A stretch of DNA of 18,625 nt, from assembly GCA_023450335.1 (NCBI GenBank), contig JAEXHA010000178.1:1-18625 (forward strand). Direction: 5' to 3'. The DNA is from Actinomycetes bacterium. Lineage in GTDB: Bacteria; Actinomycetota; Actinomycetes; Actinomycetales; Microbacteriaceae. A program made the position numbers and the translations under genes. Below the pieces are notes generated by a model. That model was given only the letters and a program-made list of their open reading frames with translations, searched no databases and was not told the DNA's origin. Positions 1 to 6,832 of the stretch are shown here, piece by piece; the stretch's first letter is position 1; every line of letters starts with the position of its first letter.

Positions 1-35
1 ACTCTGGCGACCCCGGGCGAGGACGCGCCGGTGGG

Positions 36-851
36 TCAGGGGGCGTAGCGCGTGACGATCTCGTCGGTCAGGGCCGGCCAGAGGCGCTTGTGATGCGGAC
101 CGAACGTCTCACCGGAGAGGAACGCCGCCGCGAGGTCACGCGACCGGTCGATGAACAGGAAGCTGCCCATCGCACCGAAATGACCGGCGGTCTCGGGCGG
201 CAGCGCCTCACCCATCCAATGCGGACTCTTGTGGTCGTGGAGTTCGAAGCCCAGCCCCCACTGGTTGTCGGGGAACGAGCCGTACCCGGGGACGACGCCG
301 GTCAGACCCGGGCTCGACACGGTCAGCGCCCGGTCGCGCAGCGCGGTCGAGATCAGGGTCGGCCGCAGCACCTCGCGGCCGAACACCAGCAGGTCATCGA
401 TCGACGCGAGCGCCCCGGCCGCGGGGCGCCCGGTCACGTCGGCGAACGCCATGCCGAGAGGCCGAACGACCTCCCATTCCAGCCAGTGGGCGAAGTCCTG
501 GCCGACGGCATCGGCGGTGTGCTCGGCGAGCAGGTCGAAGCCCGCGTTGGAGTAGATGCGACGCTGCCCCGGCGGCCGCTGCGGCTCGTCGCCTTCGAAC
601 GGGAGACCGCTGGTGTGGTCGAGCAGGTGCCGCACCGTCGATCCGTCCGGCCCGGCCGGATCATCCAGGCCCACGTCACCTCGTTCGATGGCGACCAGCA
701 CGCCCCACGCGGTCAGGGGCTTGGTCACGGACGCGAGCGGGAGCACGCGCTGCGGGTCGCCCTGCACCGCGAGGGTCTGCACAGGATCGGTGACGCCGAT
801 GCAGGCGGTGAACGGGAAGTCGGCCGTCGTGGCGAAGGTCGTGGTCTCCAC
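36..851 (-). CDS. Serine hydrolase of the beta-lactamase (class C/PBP-like) family
   Basis: A 271-residue serine hydrolase of the class C beta-lactamase / D-alanyl-D-alanine carboxypeptidase superfamily. The catalytic S-x-x-K is SVTK at residues 41-44, the Y-x-N motif is YSN at 100-102, and an H-x-G triplet (HFG, 224-226) stands where the third motif (KTG or HxG) is expected. The HTSGLP segment (79-84) is also typical of the family. There is no obvious signal peptide and the protein is shorter than classical AmpC enzymes, so a cytoplasmic esterase or peptidase role is more likely than drug resistance; the substrate cannot be told. The start is GTG. No well-spaced ribosome binding site is seen, only GAGGAG abutting the start, with GACGAT 7-12 bases upstream, so the start is uncertain. 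It lies 29 bases downstream of the next minus-strand gene and is probably co-transcribed with it. Confidence 0.85.
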   Translation of the reverse strand: METTTFATTADFPFTACIGVTDPVQTLAVQGDPQRVLPLASVTKPLTAWGVLVAIERGDVGLDDPAGPDGSTVRHLLDHTSGLPFEGDEPQRPPGQRRIYSNAGFDLLAEHTADAVGQDFAHWLEWEVVRPLGMAFADVTGRPAAGALASIDDLLVFGREVLRPTLISTALRDRALTVSSPGLTGVVPGYGSFPDNQWGLGFELHDHKSPHWMGEALPPETAGHFGAMGSFLFIDRSRDLAAAFLSGETFGPHHKRLWPALTDEIVTRYAP

Positions 852-880
852 CTCCTCATCGTCGCATGCGATCGTGACGG

Positions 881-1369
881 TCAGCCGAAGACGCGGGCCT
901 CCCGCCCCAGACCGGCCGCCAGCGCGACGATCTCATCCGCGTGCGCGGCGGGAACGACCACCAGCGGGCAGGCGTCGGGTTCTTCGGCGAGATACACGAT
1001 GCGCAACGCGTGCGGCGCCAGGAGCGCGTCGGCCCGCATGATCGCGGCGTCGAGCTCGTCGACGTCGGCGACCGGTTCGAGGTCGATGCCGGCGCGGAAC
1101 ACCCGCGGCACACCGGCCAGGGCGTCGGCCAGCTCCATACCCGTGTCGTCCGGGTCGAGATAGGCGAGGGCACCGGCTTCATCAAGCCCGTCGATGATCA
1201 CAAGCCAGGGATCGACATCGGCGGGCGAGGCGACTCCCCGAGCGCGAAGCTCATCCTCGTGCGCGGTAAAGAACTCCGCCGGGTCTGCTGCCGCGCCACC
1301 GACCGACGCGGCGAGAACGGGGTCGTCATCGAGCAGCCGGCACAGCCGCATCCACCCGTCGCTCGTCAT
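881..1369 (-). CDS. Small acidic protein of unknown function (possibly DUF6630-like)
   Basis: A 162-residue acidic protein without membrane segments or signal peptide. I do not recognise a catalytic motif. The order of elements, RLLDDDP near the N-terminus, then PWLVIIDGLDEAGALAYLD (54-72), then a C-terminal alpha/beta-like half, recalls the uncharacterised DUF6630 family, but this is from memory and tentative. The open frame extends upstream to 1435, but I chose the ATG at 1367-1369 because the segment before it is arginine-rich and low quality, and a good -10 element (TACTGT) lies exactly 7-12 bases upstream, the layout of a leaderless actinobacterial start. It diverges from purU across 80 bases and precedes the serine hydrolase gene on the same strand. 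Confidence 0.7.
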   Translation of the reverse strand: MTSDGWMRLCRLLDDDPVLAASVGGAAADPAEFFTAHEDELRARGVASPADVDPWLVIIDGLDEAGALAYLDPDDTGMELADALAGVPRVFRAGIDLEPVADVDELDAAIMRADALLAPHALRIVYLAEEPDACPLVVVPAAHADEIVALAAGLGREARVFG

Positions 1370-1375
1370 CCGATC

Positions 1376-1381
1376 ACAGTA
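1376..1381 (-). promoter_or_regulatory. -10 element of a leaderless promoter for the small acidic protein gene
   Basis: On the minus strand TACTGT fits TAnnnT and ends 7 bases before the ATG at 1369, so transcription would begin at or next to the start codon. No Shine-Dalgarno sequence precedes that ATG, which agrees with a leaderless mRNA. A -35 element is not clear. Confidence 0.45.
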
Positions 1382-1437
1382 CCCGCGAGTTCGCCGCCGC
1401 GTATCGGCGCCGGCGCGTGGCATCCACCCGGACACGG

Positions 1438-1443
1438 CAGAAT
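1438..1443 (+). promoter_or_regulatory. Possible -10 element of a leaderless promoter for purU
   Basis: CAGAAT matches the weak nAnnnT pattern and lies 7-12 bases before the purU ATG. The only purine-rich stretch (GAAGG) abuts the ATG and is too close to act as a ribosome binding site. The hexamer is a weak match and the call depends on the spacing. Confidence 0.3.
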
Positions 1444-1449
1444 CGAAGG

Positions 1450-2328
1450 ATGACCGCTGCCAGCCCGCATCTGATCCCCGACCACGCCTGTCTCATCGTC
1501 CACGGCAGCGACCGGCCGGGAATCGTGGCGGCGGTCTCGGCGATGATCACGCGCATCGGCGGCAACATCGTCGCTTTCGACCAGTACACCGACGACCCGG
1601 TCGGCGGCGCCTACTTCCAGCGCGTGGTGTTCCACCGCCCGCGGTTTTCCGCCGATCGCCCGAGCATCGAGGCCGAGATCGTGGAAACCCTCGCACCCTT
1701 CGAACTGGACTGGTCGCTCACCGACCAGTCCACGCCCCAGCGCATGGCGATCCTCTCCTCGCAGCAGGACCACTGCCTGCTCGACCTGCTGTGGCGGCAC
1801 CGCCGTGGCGAGCTGCCGGTGACGATCCCGATGGTCATCTCCAACCACACCACCTCCGCCGAGGACGTGCGCTCGTTCGGCGTGCCGTTCTTCCACGTGC
1901 CGTCGGTCGCCGGGCCCGACAAGTCGGCGTCGGAGGCGAAGATCCTCGAACTGCTGGCCGGCAACGTCGATTTCGTCGTCCTCGCGCGCTACATGCAGAT
2001 CCTCTCCAGCGACTTCCTCGACCGTCTCGGCGTACCGGTGATCAACATCCACCATTCCTTCCTTCCCGCGTTCATCGGTGCCGAGCCGTACAAGAAGGCC
2101 AAGCAGCGGGGTGTCAAGCTCATCGGCGCGACCTCGCACTACGTCACGACCGACCTCGACGAGGGCCCGATCATCGAGCAGGACACCGTGCGCGTCACGC
2201 ACGCCGACTCGGCTGCCGAGCTCGCCCGGCGTGGTGCCGACGTCGAACGTCAGGTGCTCTCACGCGCGGTGCAGTGGCACGCGCAGGACCGCGTGATCCG
2301 CCACGGCAACCACACGATCGTGTTCTGA
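1450..2328 (+). CDS. purU: Formyltetrahydrofolate deformylase PurU
   Basis: A 292-residue enzyme that hydrolyses 10-formyltetrahydrofolate to formate and tetrahydrofolate, balancing the one-carbon pool. An N-terminal ACT-type domain (about 10-90, with HGSDRPGIVAAVS at 18-30) is followed by the formyltransferase-fold catalytic domain. Catalytic residues expected from PurN/PurU are present: Asn199 and His201 in INIHHSFLPAF and Asp237 in TTDLDEGP. Length matches the family (about 280-295). I preferred the ATG at 1450 to an in-frame GTG at 1417, because the latter adds an arginine-rich stretch and has no better ribosome binding site. It diverges from the small acidic protein gene and converges on the pca regulator gene 25 bases further on. 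A link to the aromatic genes is possible, since one-carbon units arise from methoxylated aromatics, but nothing here shows it. Confidence 0.95.
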   Translation: MTAASPHLIPDHACLIVHGSDRPGIVAAVSAMITRIGGNIVAFDQYTDDPVGGAYFQRVVFHRPRFSADRPSIEAEIVETLAPFELDWSLTDQSTPQRMAILSSQQDHCLLDLLWRHRRGELPVTIPMVISNHTTSAEDVRSFGVPFFHVPSVAGPDKSASEAKILELLAGNVDFVVLARYMQILSSDFLDRLGVPVINIHHSFLPAFIGAEPYKKAKQRGVKLIGATSHYVTTDLDEGPIIEQDTVRVTHADSAAELARRGADVERQVLSRAVQWHAQDRVIRHGNHTIVF

Positions 2329-2353
2329 CCCGGTGGCCCGACGACGGGTACGG

Positions 2354-3160
2354 CTAGACCAGGCGCAGTTCGGCGTCGATCGCCTCGGTGGTGCGACGCA
2401 GCCGCGGCAGGTACTGGTCGACCAGGTGGTCGACGCTGTCGCGCGTGGCCGAACTCGACACATTGACGGCGGCGACGACACGGCCCTGCCGGTCATGCAC
2501 GGGCGCGGCGACCGACCGCAGCCCCGGCTCGAGCTCGCCGTCGACGAGCGCCCACCCCTGCGCGCGCACGGCGGCGATCTCGTCACGCAGCGCACTGAGA
2601 TCGGTCACGGTGCGCTCGGTGAGCGAAGGGTGGGCGGATGCCGCGAGCGCGGCGCCCAGGGCGTCGTCGGCCATGCCGGCCAGCAGCACCCGCCCCATCG
2701 ACGTCGCGAACGCGGGAAACCGGGTGCCGATCGTGATGCGCACGCTCATGATGCGGCGGGTGGGCACGCGGGCGATGTAGACGATGTCGTCGCCGTCGAG
2801 CACCGCCGCCGAGACGCTCTCACCCACCTCGTGTGACAAGCGCTCGAGGTGCGGCTGGACGATCTCGGGGATCGACAGGGCCGAGAGGTAGCTGAAGCCC
2901 AGCTCGAGCACCCGCGGGGTCAGCGAGAAGTCCCGACCGTCGACGCGGACGTAGCCCAGCTGCTCGAGCGTGCGCAGGAACCGGCCCGCCGCCGCCCGGG
3001 TGATGCCCGCGCGGCGCGCCACGTCGCTGAGCGTCAATGCGGGGTGCTCGGCGTCGAACGCGCGGATGACCGCGAGCCCCCGCACGAGCGATTGGACGAT
3101 GCCGTTCGCCGCCGCTTCGATGCCGCCGGGGGCCGCGCCACCGGCATCCACCTCACTCAT
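2354..3160 (-). CDS. pcaR: IclR-family regulator of the PcaR/PcaU/PobR type
   Basis: A 268-residue IclR-family transcription factor. The N-terminal winged helix-turn-helix spans about residues 22-85, with the recognition region near LSDVARRAGITRAAAGRFLR (44-63). The rest is the IclR effector-binding domain. The segments FSYLSALSIPEIVQPHLERL, VYIARVPTRRIMSVRITIG and FPAFATSMGRVLLAG are typical of the beta-ketoadipate regulators PcaR, PcaU and PobR, which bind protocatechuate, beta-ketoadipate or 4-hydroxybenzoate. It is the last gene of the pcaI-pcaJ-pcaF run, 49 bases after pcaF, so it is probably co-transcribed with the operon it controls. Start: ATG at 3158-3160 with only a weak GGGG ribosome binding site. 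The subgroup is confident; the exact ligand is inferred from neighbours. Confidence 0.88.
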   Translation of the reverse strand: MSEVDAGGAAPGGIEAAANGIVQSLVRGLAVIRAFDAEHPALTLSDVARRAGITRAAAGRFLRTLEQLGYVRVDGRDFSLTPRVLELGFSYLSALSIPEIVQPHLERLSHEVGESVSAAVLDGDDIVYIARVPTRRIMSVRITIGTRFPAFATSMGRVLLAGMADDALGAALAASAHPSLTERTVTDLSALRDEIAAVRAQGWALVDGELEPGLRSVAAPVHDRQGRVVAAVNVSSSATRDSVDHLVDQYLPRLRRTTEAIDAELRLV

Positions 3161-3209
3161 CGCTGAGCCCCACGCGGACAGCCTGTCCCGCGAACCCGGG
3201 CCACCGCGA

Positions 3210-4379
3210 CTACCGTTCCAGGACGACGGCCATGCCCTGGCCGACGCCGATGCAGATCGCGGCGACGGCGACACCGCCGCCGCGGCGGGCCAGTTCGTGC
3301 GCCGCGTGCCCGATGATGCGACCACCGGACGCGCCCAGCGGGTGCCCGATCGCCAGGGCGCCGCCGTGGATGTTGACCTTCTCGGGGTCCAGCCCCTCCC
3401 ACCCGGCGATATCGGCGAGCGCCTGCGACGCGAAGGCCTCGTTGAGCTCGACGAAGTCGACCTGATCCCACGTCTTGCCGGCCCGGGCGAGCGCCTTGTT
3501 CGCCGCCTCGATGGGGGCCAGCGGGAAGACATCCGGGTCGACGCCGTGCACCGCGCGCGACACAATCCGGGCGAGCGGCTCTGCGTCGATCGCGCCCTCG
3601 CCGCCCAGCAGCACCGCGGAGGCGCCGTCGTTGATCGACGACGAGTTGCCGGCGGTGACGCTGCCGCCTTCGGCGAACAGGGCCTTGAGCCCTGCCAGCT
3701 TCTCGACGGTCGATCCGTCGCGAATTCCCTCGTCGCGCGCCAGTTCGGCGCCGGGCACCTGCACGATCTCGCCGTCGTAGACGCCGTCGGCCCACGCCTG
3801 CGCAGCGAGCCGGTGCGAGCGCACCGCGAACTCATCCTGCGCCTCGCGGCTGATCCCCCACTCGCGGGCGACCTTCTCTGCCGACTCGCCGTTGCTGATG
3901 GTCCAGTGCTTCGGCAGCGCCGTGTTGACCATGCGCCAGCCGATCGAGGTGTTCCACATCGTCTGGTTGCCGGTGGCGGGCCACGGCTTGGCCGATTTCT
4001 CGACGACGAAGGGGGCGCGGCTCATCGATTCGACGCCGCCGGCGAGGATCACGTCGGCGTCTCCCGCTTCGATCGCACGCGACCCCTGCACGACCGCCTC
4101 CACGCTCGAGGCGCACAGCCGGTTGACGGTGACACCGGTCACGCTCGTGGGGAATCCTGCCAGCAGCGCGCCGAACCGTGCCACGTTGCGGTTGTCCTCC
4201 CCCGCCTGGTTCGCGTCACCGAACACGACGTCGTCGATGCGCGCCGGATCCAGCCCGGTGCGCTCGATCGTGGCCCTCATGACGACGGCGGCGAGGTCGT
4301 CGGGGCGCACGCCCGACAGCGCGCCGCCGGCCCGCCCGAAGGGGGTGCGGACGGCGTCGTAGACGAATGATGCGGACAT
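3210..4379 (-). CDS. pcaF: 3-oxoadipyl-CoA (beta-ketoadipyl-CoA) thiolase PcaF
   Basis: A 389-residue thiolase, the last step of the beta-ketoadipate pathway: 3-oxoadipyl-CoA plus CoA gives succinyl-CoA and acetyl-CoA. The nucleophilic cysteine is Cys89 in NRLCASSVEAV, the catalytic histidine is His346 in GHPLGASGGR, and the second cysteine is Cys376 in CIGVGQGMA; all are standard for degradative thiolases. The start at 4379 follows pcaJ by a single base, and its GGAGG ribosome binding site lies inside the end of pcaJ, six bases before the ATG, so the genes are translationally close. The family alone would allow a general acetyl-CoA acyltransferase, but the position directly after pcaI and pcaJ and before a PcaR-type regulator makes PcaF by far the best call. 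Confidence 0.93.
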   Translation of the reverse strand: MSASFVYDAVRTPFGRAGGALSGVRPDDLAAVVMRATIERTGLDPARIDDVVFGDANQAGEDNRNVARFGALLAGFPTSVTGVTVNRLCASSVEAVVQGSRAIEAGDADVILAGGVESMSRAPFVVEKSAKPWPATGNQTMWNTSIGWRMVNTALPKHWTISNGESAEKVAREWGISREAQDEFAVRSHRLAAQAWADGVYDGEIVQVPGAELARDEGIRDGSTVEKLAGLKALFAEGGSVTAGNSSSINDGASAVLLGGEGAIDAEPLARIVSRAVHGVDPDVFPLAPIEAANKALARAGKTWDQVDFVELNEAFASQALADIAGWEGLDPEKVNIHGGALAIGHPLGASGGRIIGHAAHELARRGGGVAVAAICIGVGQGMAVVLER

Positions 4380-4380
4380 G

Positions 4381-5046
4381 TCAGTCCTCCGATCCGGATG
4401 CCGGGGCACCGGCATCCACCAATGTCAGGCCGGTGAGCTCGCTCAGCGACGCGACCGTGTTGTCGCCGAACGTCTCGCGCACGGCGAAGCCGTCGGGCGT
4501 GACGTCGAATACGGCGTGGTCGGTGTAGACGCGGGTGACGCAGCCGACGCCGGTGAGGGGGTAGGTGCAGGATGCCACGAGCTTCGACTCGCCGGTCTTG
4601 GTGAGCAGGTCGGTCATGACGTAGACGTTCTTGGCACCGATGGCGAGGTCCATCGCCCCGCCGACGGCCGGGATGGCGCCAGGCGCGCCCGTCGACCAGT
4701 TGGCGAGGTCGCCGTTCTGGGCGACCTGGAAGGCCCCCAGCACGCAGACGTCGAGGTGGCCGCCGCGCATCATGGCGAACGAGTCGGCGTGGTGGAAGTA
4801 GGCGGCACCGGGCTGCGCCGTGACCGGCTGCTTGCCCGCGTTGATGAGATCGGGGTCGATGCGGCCCGGCTCGGGGGCGGCCCCCATGCCCAGCAGCCCG
4901 TTCTCGGTGTGGAGGATGATCTCCTGGTCGTCGGGCAGATAGTTGGCGACCTTGGTCGGCGCGCCGATGCCGAGGTTCACGAACGACCCCTCGGGGATGT
5001 CGGCGGCGATGCGCTGGGCGAGCTCGTCACGGCTGATGCGGGTCAT
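4381..5046 (-). CDS. pcaJ: 3-oxoadipate CoA-transferase, beta subunit PcaJ
   Basis: A 221-residue beta subunit of a family I CoA-transferase that moves CoA from succinyl-CoA to beta-ketoadipate. The catalytic glutamate is Glu49 in HTENGLLGMG, which forms the glutamyl-CoA thioester in this family, and NLGIGAPTKVANYLP (24-38) is the family's N-terminal signature. The ATG at 5046 overlaps the stop of pcaI by four bases (ATGA), so the subunits are translationally coupled. The same family includes acetoacetate (ScoB/AtoA) transferases; the pcaF and regulator context favours beta-ketoadipate as substrate. The C-terminal dozen residues (DAGAPASGSED) are a flexible-looking tail. Confidence 0.92.
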   Translation of the reverse strand: MTRISRDELAQRIAADIPEGSFVNLGIGAPTKVANYLPDDQEIILHTENGLLGMGAAPEPGRIDPDLINAGKQPVTAQPGAAYFHHADSFAMMRGGHLDVCVLGAFQVAQNGDLANWSTGAPGAIPAVGGAMDLAIGAKNVYVMTDLLTKTGESKLVASCTYPLTGVGCVTRVYTDHAVFDVTPDGFAVRETFGDNTVASLSELTGLTLVDAGAPASGSED

Positions 5047-5801
5047 CGGTCTGCCTCCGTCTCGGTGGTGGATGCCGGTGCGGGGCGCCCTTCGATGTCG
5101 ACGCCGCCGATGAACTCGCCGTCGCGCAGCCAGGGCCGCTCGCCCACGGCGACGACGCGGTCGACGAAGATACCGGGGGTGACGACGGTCTCGGGGTCGA
5201 GGGTGCCCAGGGGCACGATCTCGTCGACCTGCACGACGGTCGTCGCGGCGGCCGTGGCCATGATGGGGCCGAAGTTGCGTGCCGTCTCGCGGAACACGAG
5301 GTTGCCCCAGCGGTCGCCGCGGTAGGCGGAGATGAGGGCGACGTCGGCCTTGATCGGGTACTCGAGCGCGTAGGTGCGGCCGTCGATCTCGCGCGTCTCC
5401 TTGCCTTCGGCCAGCTGCGTGCCGACGCCGGTGGGGCTGAAGAACGCGCCGATGCCGGCCCCTGCGGCACGGATGCGCTCGGCGAGGTTGCCCTGCGGCA
5501 CGAGCTCGAGTTCGATCTCGCCGGCGCGGTACAGCCCGTCGAACACCCACGAGTCCTGCTGCCGCGGAAAGGAGCAGATGATCTTGCGCACCCGCTTGGT
5601 CGCCAGCAGGGCGGCAAGACCGGTGTCGCCGTTGCCGGCGTTGTTGTTGACGATGGTGAGCTCGCTCGCGCCCTGCGCGATCAGCGCGTCGATGAGCTCG
5701 ACCGGCTGACCGGCGCGGCCGAAGCCGCCGATCATGACGGTCGCGCCGTCGGCGATACCTGCCACCGCCTCTTCGACGCCGGTCACGGTCTTGTCGATCA
5801 C
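5043..5801 (-). CDS. pcaI: 3-oxoadipate CoA-transferase, alpha subunit PcaI
   Basis: A 252-residue alpha subunit of the succinyl-CoA:3-oxoadipate CoA-transferase, partner of PcaJ. The glycine-rich CoA-binding motif GGFGRAGQP is at residues 25-33 and the conserved SPTGVGT segment near 120. The start is a GTG at 5799-5801 preceded by a good ribosome binding site (GAAGGGG, six bases before the codon). It is the first gene of the pcaI-pcaJ-pcaF-pcaR operon. The 110 bases upstream hold the operator-like half-site array at 5817-5843, which resembles the binding sequence known for PcaR. The 24 residues after GRPAP look like a non-conserved tail. Confidence 0.92.
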   Translation of the reverse strand: MIDKTVTGVEEAVAGIADGATVMIGGFGRAGQPVELIDALIAQGASELTIVNNNAGNGDTGLAALLATKRVRKIICSFPRQQDSWVFDGLYRAGEIELELVPQGNLAERIRAAGAGIGAFFSPTGVGTQLAEGKETREIDGRTYALEYPIKADVALISAYRGDRWGNLVFRETARNFGPIMATAAATTVVQVDEIVPLGTLDPETVVTPGIFVDRVVAVGERPWLRDGEFIGGVDIEGRPAPASTTETEADR

Positions 5802-5816
5802 GCTCGACCCCTTCGT

Positions 5817-5843
5817 GTTCGCTGTGCGAACGCATGTGCGTTC
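5817..5843 (-). promoter_or_regulatory. Operator-like triple half-site upstream of pcaI (PcaR-type box)
   Basis: Two overlapping inverted repeats share a middle half-site: GTTCGC-TGT-GCGAAC (5817-5831, perfect 6-3-6) and GAACGCA-TG-TGCGTTC (5828-5843, perfect 7-2-7). Three half-sites alternating in orientation recall the three-repeat operators of PcaU/PobR. The first 15 bases fit the layout of the 15-bp PcaR consensus I remember from Pseudomonas putida (GTTCGATAATCGCAC). A TACCCT -10 candidate lies just upstream on the minus strand (5852-5857), which would place the operator at the start of the transcript, compatible with repression. Binding by the IclR protein at 2354-3160 is inferred. Confidence 0.6.
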
Positions 5844-5911
5844 TGTGACCCAGGGTACTCCGCTTCTCCTCGCGTCCGCCAGTGCTCGGCGTCTGACCGG
5901 CCTGCGGCGCG

Positions 5912-6679
5912 TCAGCCGCCGAGGGCCTCGCGGATCACAGCAGCCGACCGCGCGAGGCGCTCGGCGATGGCGGCGGGATCGTGCGACGGGTCGACGTAGA
6001 CGACCGCGAGCGCGGCCGGGCGGCGCCCACGAAGGGCCAGGGGCACGGCCACCGCGCGCACGGTGGGGATGACCTCGTCGTGGCTGGTCGCATAGCCCCG
6101 CGTGCCGACGTCAGCGACCTCGGCGCGCAGCCGGGCCGACACCCCCGCCGGCCACTCCGTCTCGGGCAGCTGCGACAGGATCGCCTTGCCCGGCGCTCCG
6201 ACGGTGACGGGGTGCTGCGACCCCGGACGCTGCGCAACCGAGGCCACGGCGTGCCGCGGCTCGATGCTCGCGAGCGTGATGCATTGATCGCGATCGAGCA
6301 CACCGAGGAAGCACGTGGCACCCAGTTCGCCCGCGATCGCGGTCAGCTCGGGCAGCGCTTCGGCCTGCAGGTCCGCAGCCACGCCGGCGGCGAGCGCAGC
6401 CATGCGCCCGCCGAGTGTGAGCCGGCCGCCGGAGTCGCGGACCACGAGCCCGTGCCCCTCGAGTGTGCGCAGCAGCCGATACGCGATCGACCGGTGCACC
6501 CCGAGGCGCCGGGCGACGTCGTCGATCGAGAGCGGCTCGCCGGCATCGGCGAGGATCTCGAGGATCTGGATGCCACGACTCAGCGTCTGCGATGCCGGAG
6601 CACTCGCGGCTCCCGTCGCCGCCCCGCTCGCGGCGCCTGCACCCTCGCTCGCCCTCGCGCCTGCATCCGCCGAGACCAT
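5912..6679 (-). CDS. IclR-family transcriptional regulator divergent from mobA
   Basis: A 255-residue IclR-family regulator. After a low-complexity Ala/Gly/Ser-rich N-terminal stretch (about 1-30) the winged helix-turn-helix runs from about 31 to 95 (IQILEILADAGEPLSIDDVA and VHRSIAYRLLRTLEGHGLV), followed by the ligand-binding domain with FLGVLDRDQCITLASIEPRH. I chose the ATG at 6677-6679 because GGAGG lies five bases upstream; the frame continues to 6745, but that region is taken up by the shared promoter. It diverges from the 3-hydroxybenzoate monooxygenase gene across 153 bases rich in GAAC/GTTC half-sites, so its likely job is to control mobA and itself in response to 3-hydroxybenzoate or a metabolite. 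Ligand and sign of control are inferred. Confidence 0.88.
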   Translation of the reverse strand: MVSADAGARASEGAGAASGAATGAASAPASQTLSRGIQILEILADAGEPLSIDDVARRLGVHRSIAYRLLRTLEGHGLVVRDSGGRLTLGGRMAALAAGVAADLQAEALPELTAIAGELGATCFLGVLDRDQCITLASIEPRHAVASVAQRPGSQHPVTVGAPGKAILSQLPETEWPAGVSARLRAEVADVGTRGYATSHDEVIPTVRAVAVPLALRGRRPAALAVVYVDPSHDPAAIAERLARSAAVIREALGG

Positions 6680-6750
6680 GCCCACCTCCGCGTGGCATGC
6701 GGGCCTCTTGCGCACGCCACGCCACTTCGTATACGATCTGTCCAATAGTA

Positions 6751-6781
6751 GAACAAGCTGTTCGAATATAGAACGCGTTCT
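6751..6781. promoter_or_regulatory. Array of GAAC/GTTC half-sites in the mobA-iclR intergenic region
   Basis: Four half-sites alternate in orientation in an AT-rich island: GAACA-AGC-TGTTC (6751-6763, perfect), GTTCG-AATAT-AGAAC (6760-6774, GTTC/GAAC ends) and AGAACGCGTTCT (6770-6781, perfect 12-bp palindrome). Neighbouring sites share half-sites. The middle 15-mer has the same GTTCG-N6-AAC layout as the box upstream of pcaI. The array overlaps the -10 and the -35/-10 spacer of the minus-strand promoter for the regulator gene, so binding would repress that gene and could activate mobA. Confidence 0.6.
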
Positions 6782-6794
6782 GCGCCTCCGTCAA
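6765..6794 (-). promoter_or_regulatory. Sigma-70-type promoter of the mobA-linked iclR gene
   Basis: On the minus strand TTGACG (6789-6794) and TATATT (6765-6770) are separated by 18 bases, the best vegetative promoter in the window. Transcription would start near 6758, leaving a leader of about 80 bases before the ATG at 6679. The 12-bp palindrome at 6770-6781 lies in the spacer and touches the -10, a natural autoregulatory operator. Confidence 0.6.
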
Positions 6795-6832
6795 GCACCC
6801 CACGATGTCGTGCGGGGAGAGGATCGAAGACG

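Noticed and set aside
90..1163. Long plus-strand open frame opposite the serine hydrolase and the small acidic protein
   Set aside because: The product is Arg/Gly/Glu-rich without recognisable domains. The minus strand carries S-x-x-K, Y-x-N and H-x-G motifs in order, so this is a GC-driven antisense frame.
2329..2353. Terminator between convergent purU and pcaR
   Set aside because: Only a five-base ACCCG/CGGGT pairing with a large loop and no T-run can be drawn; too weak to annotate.
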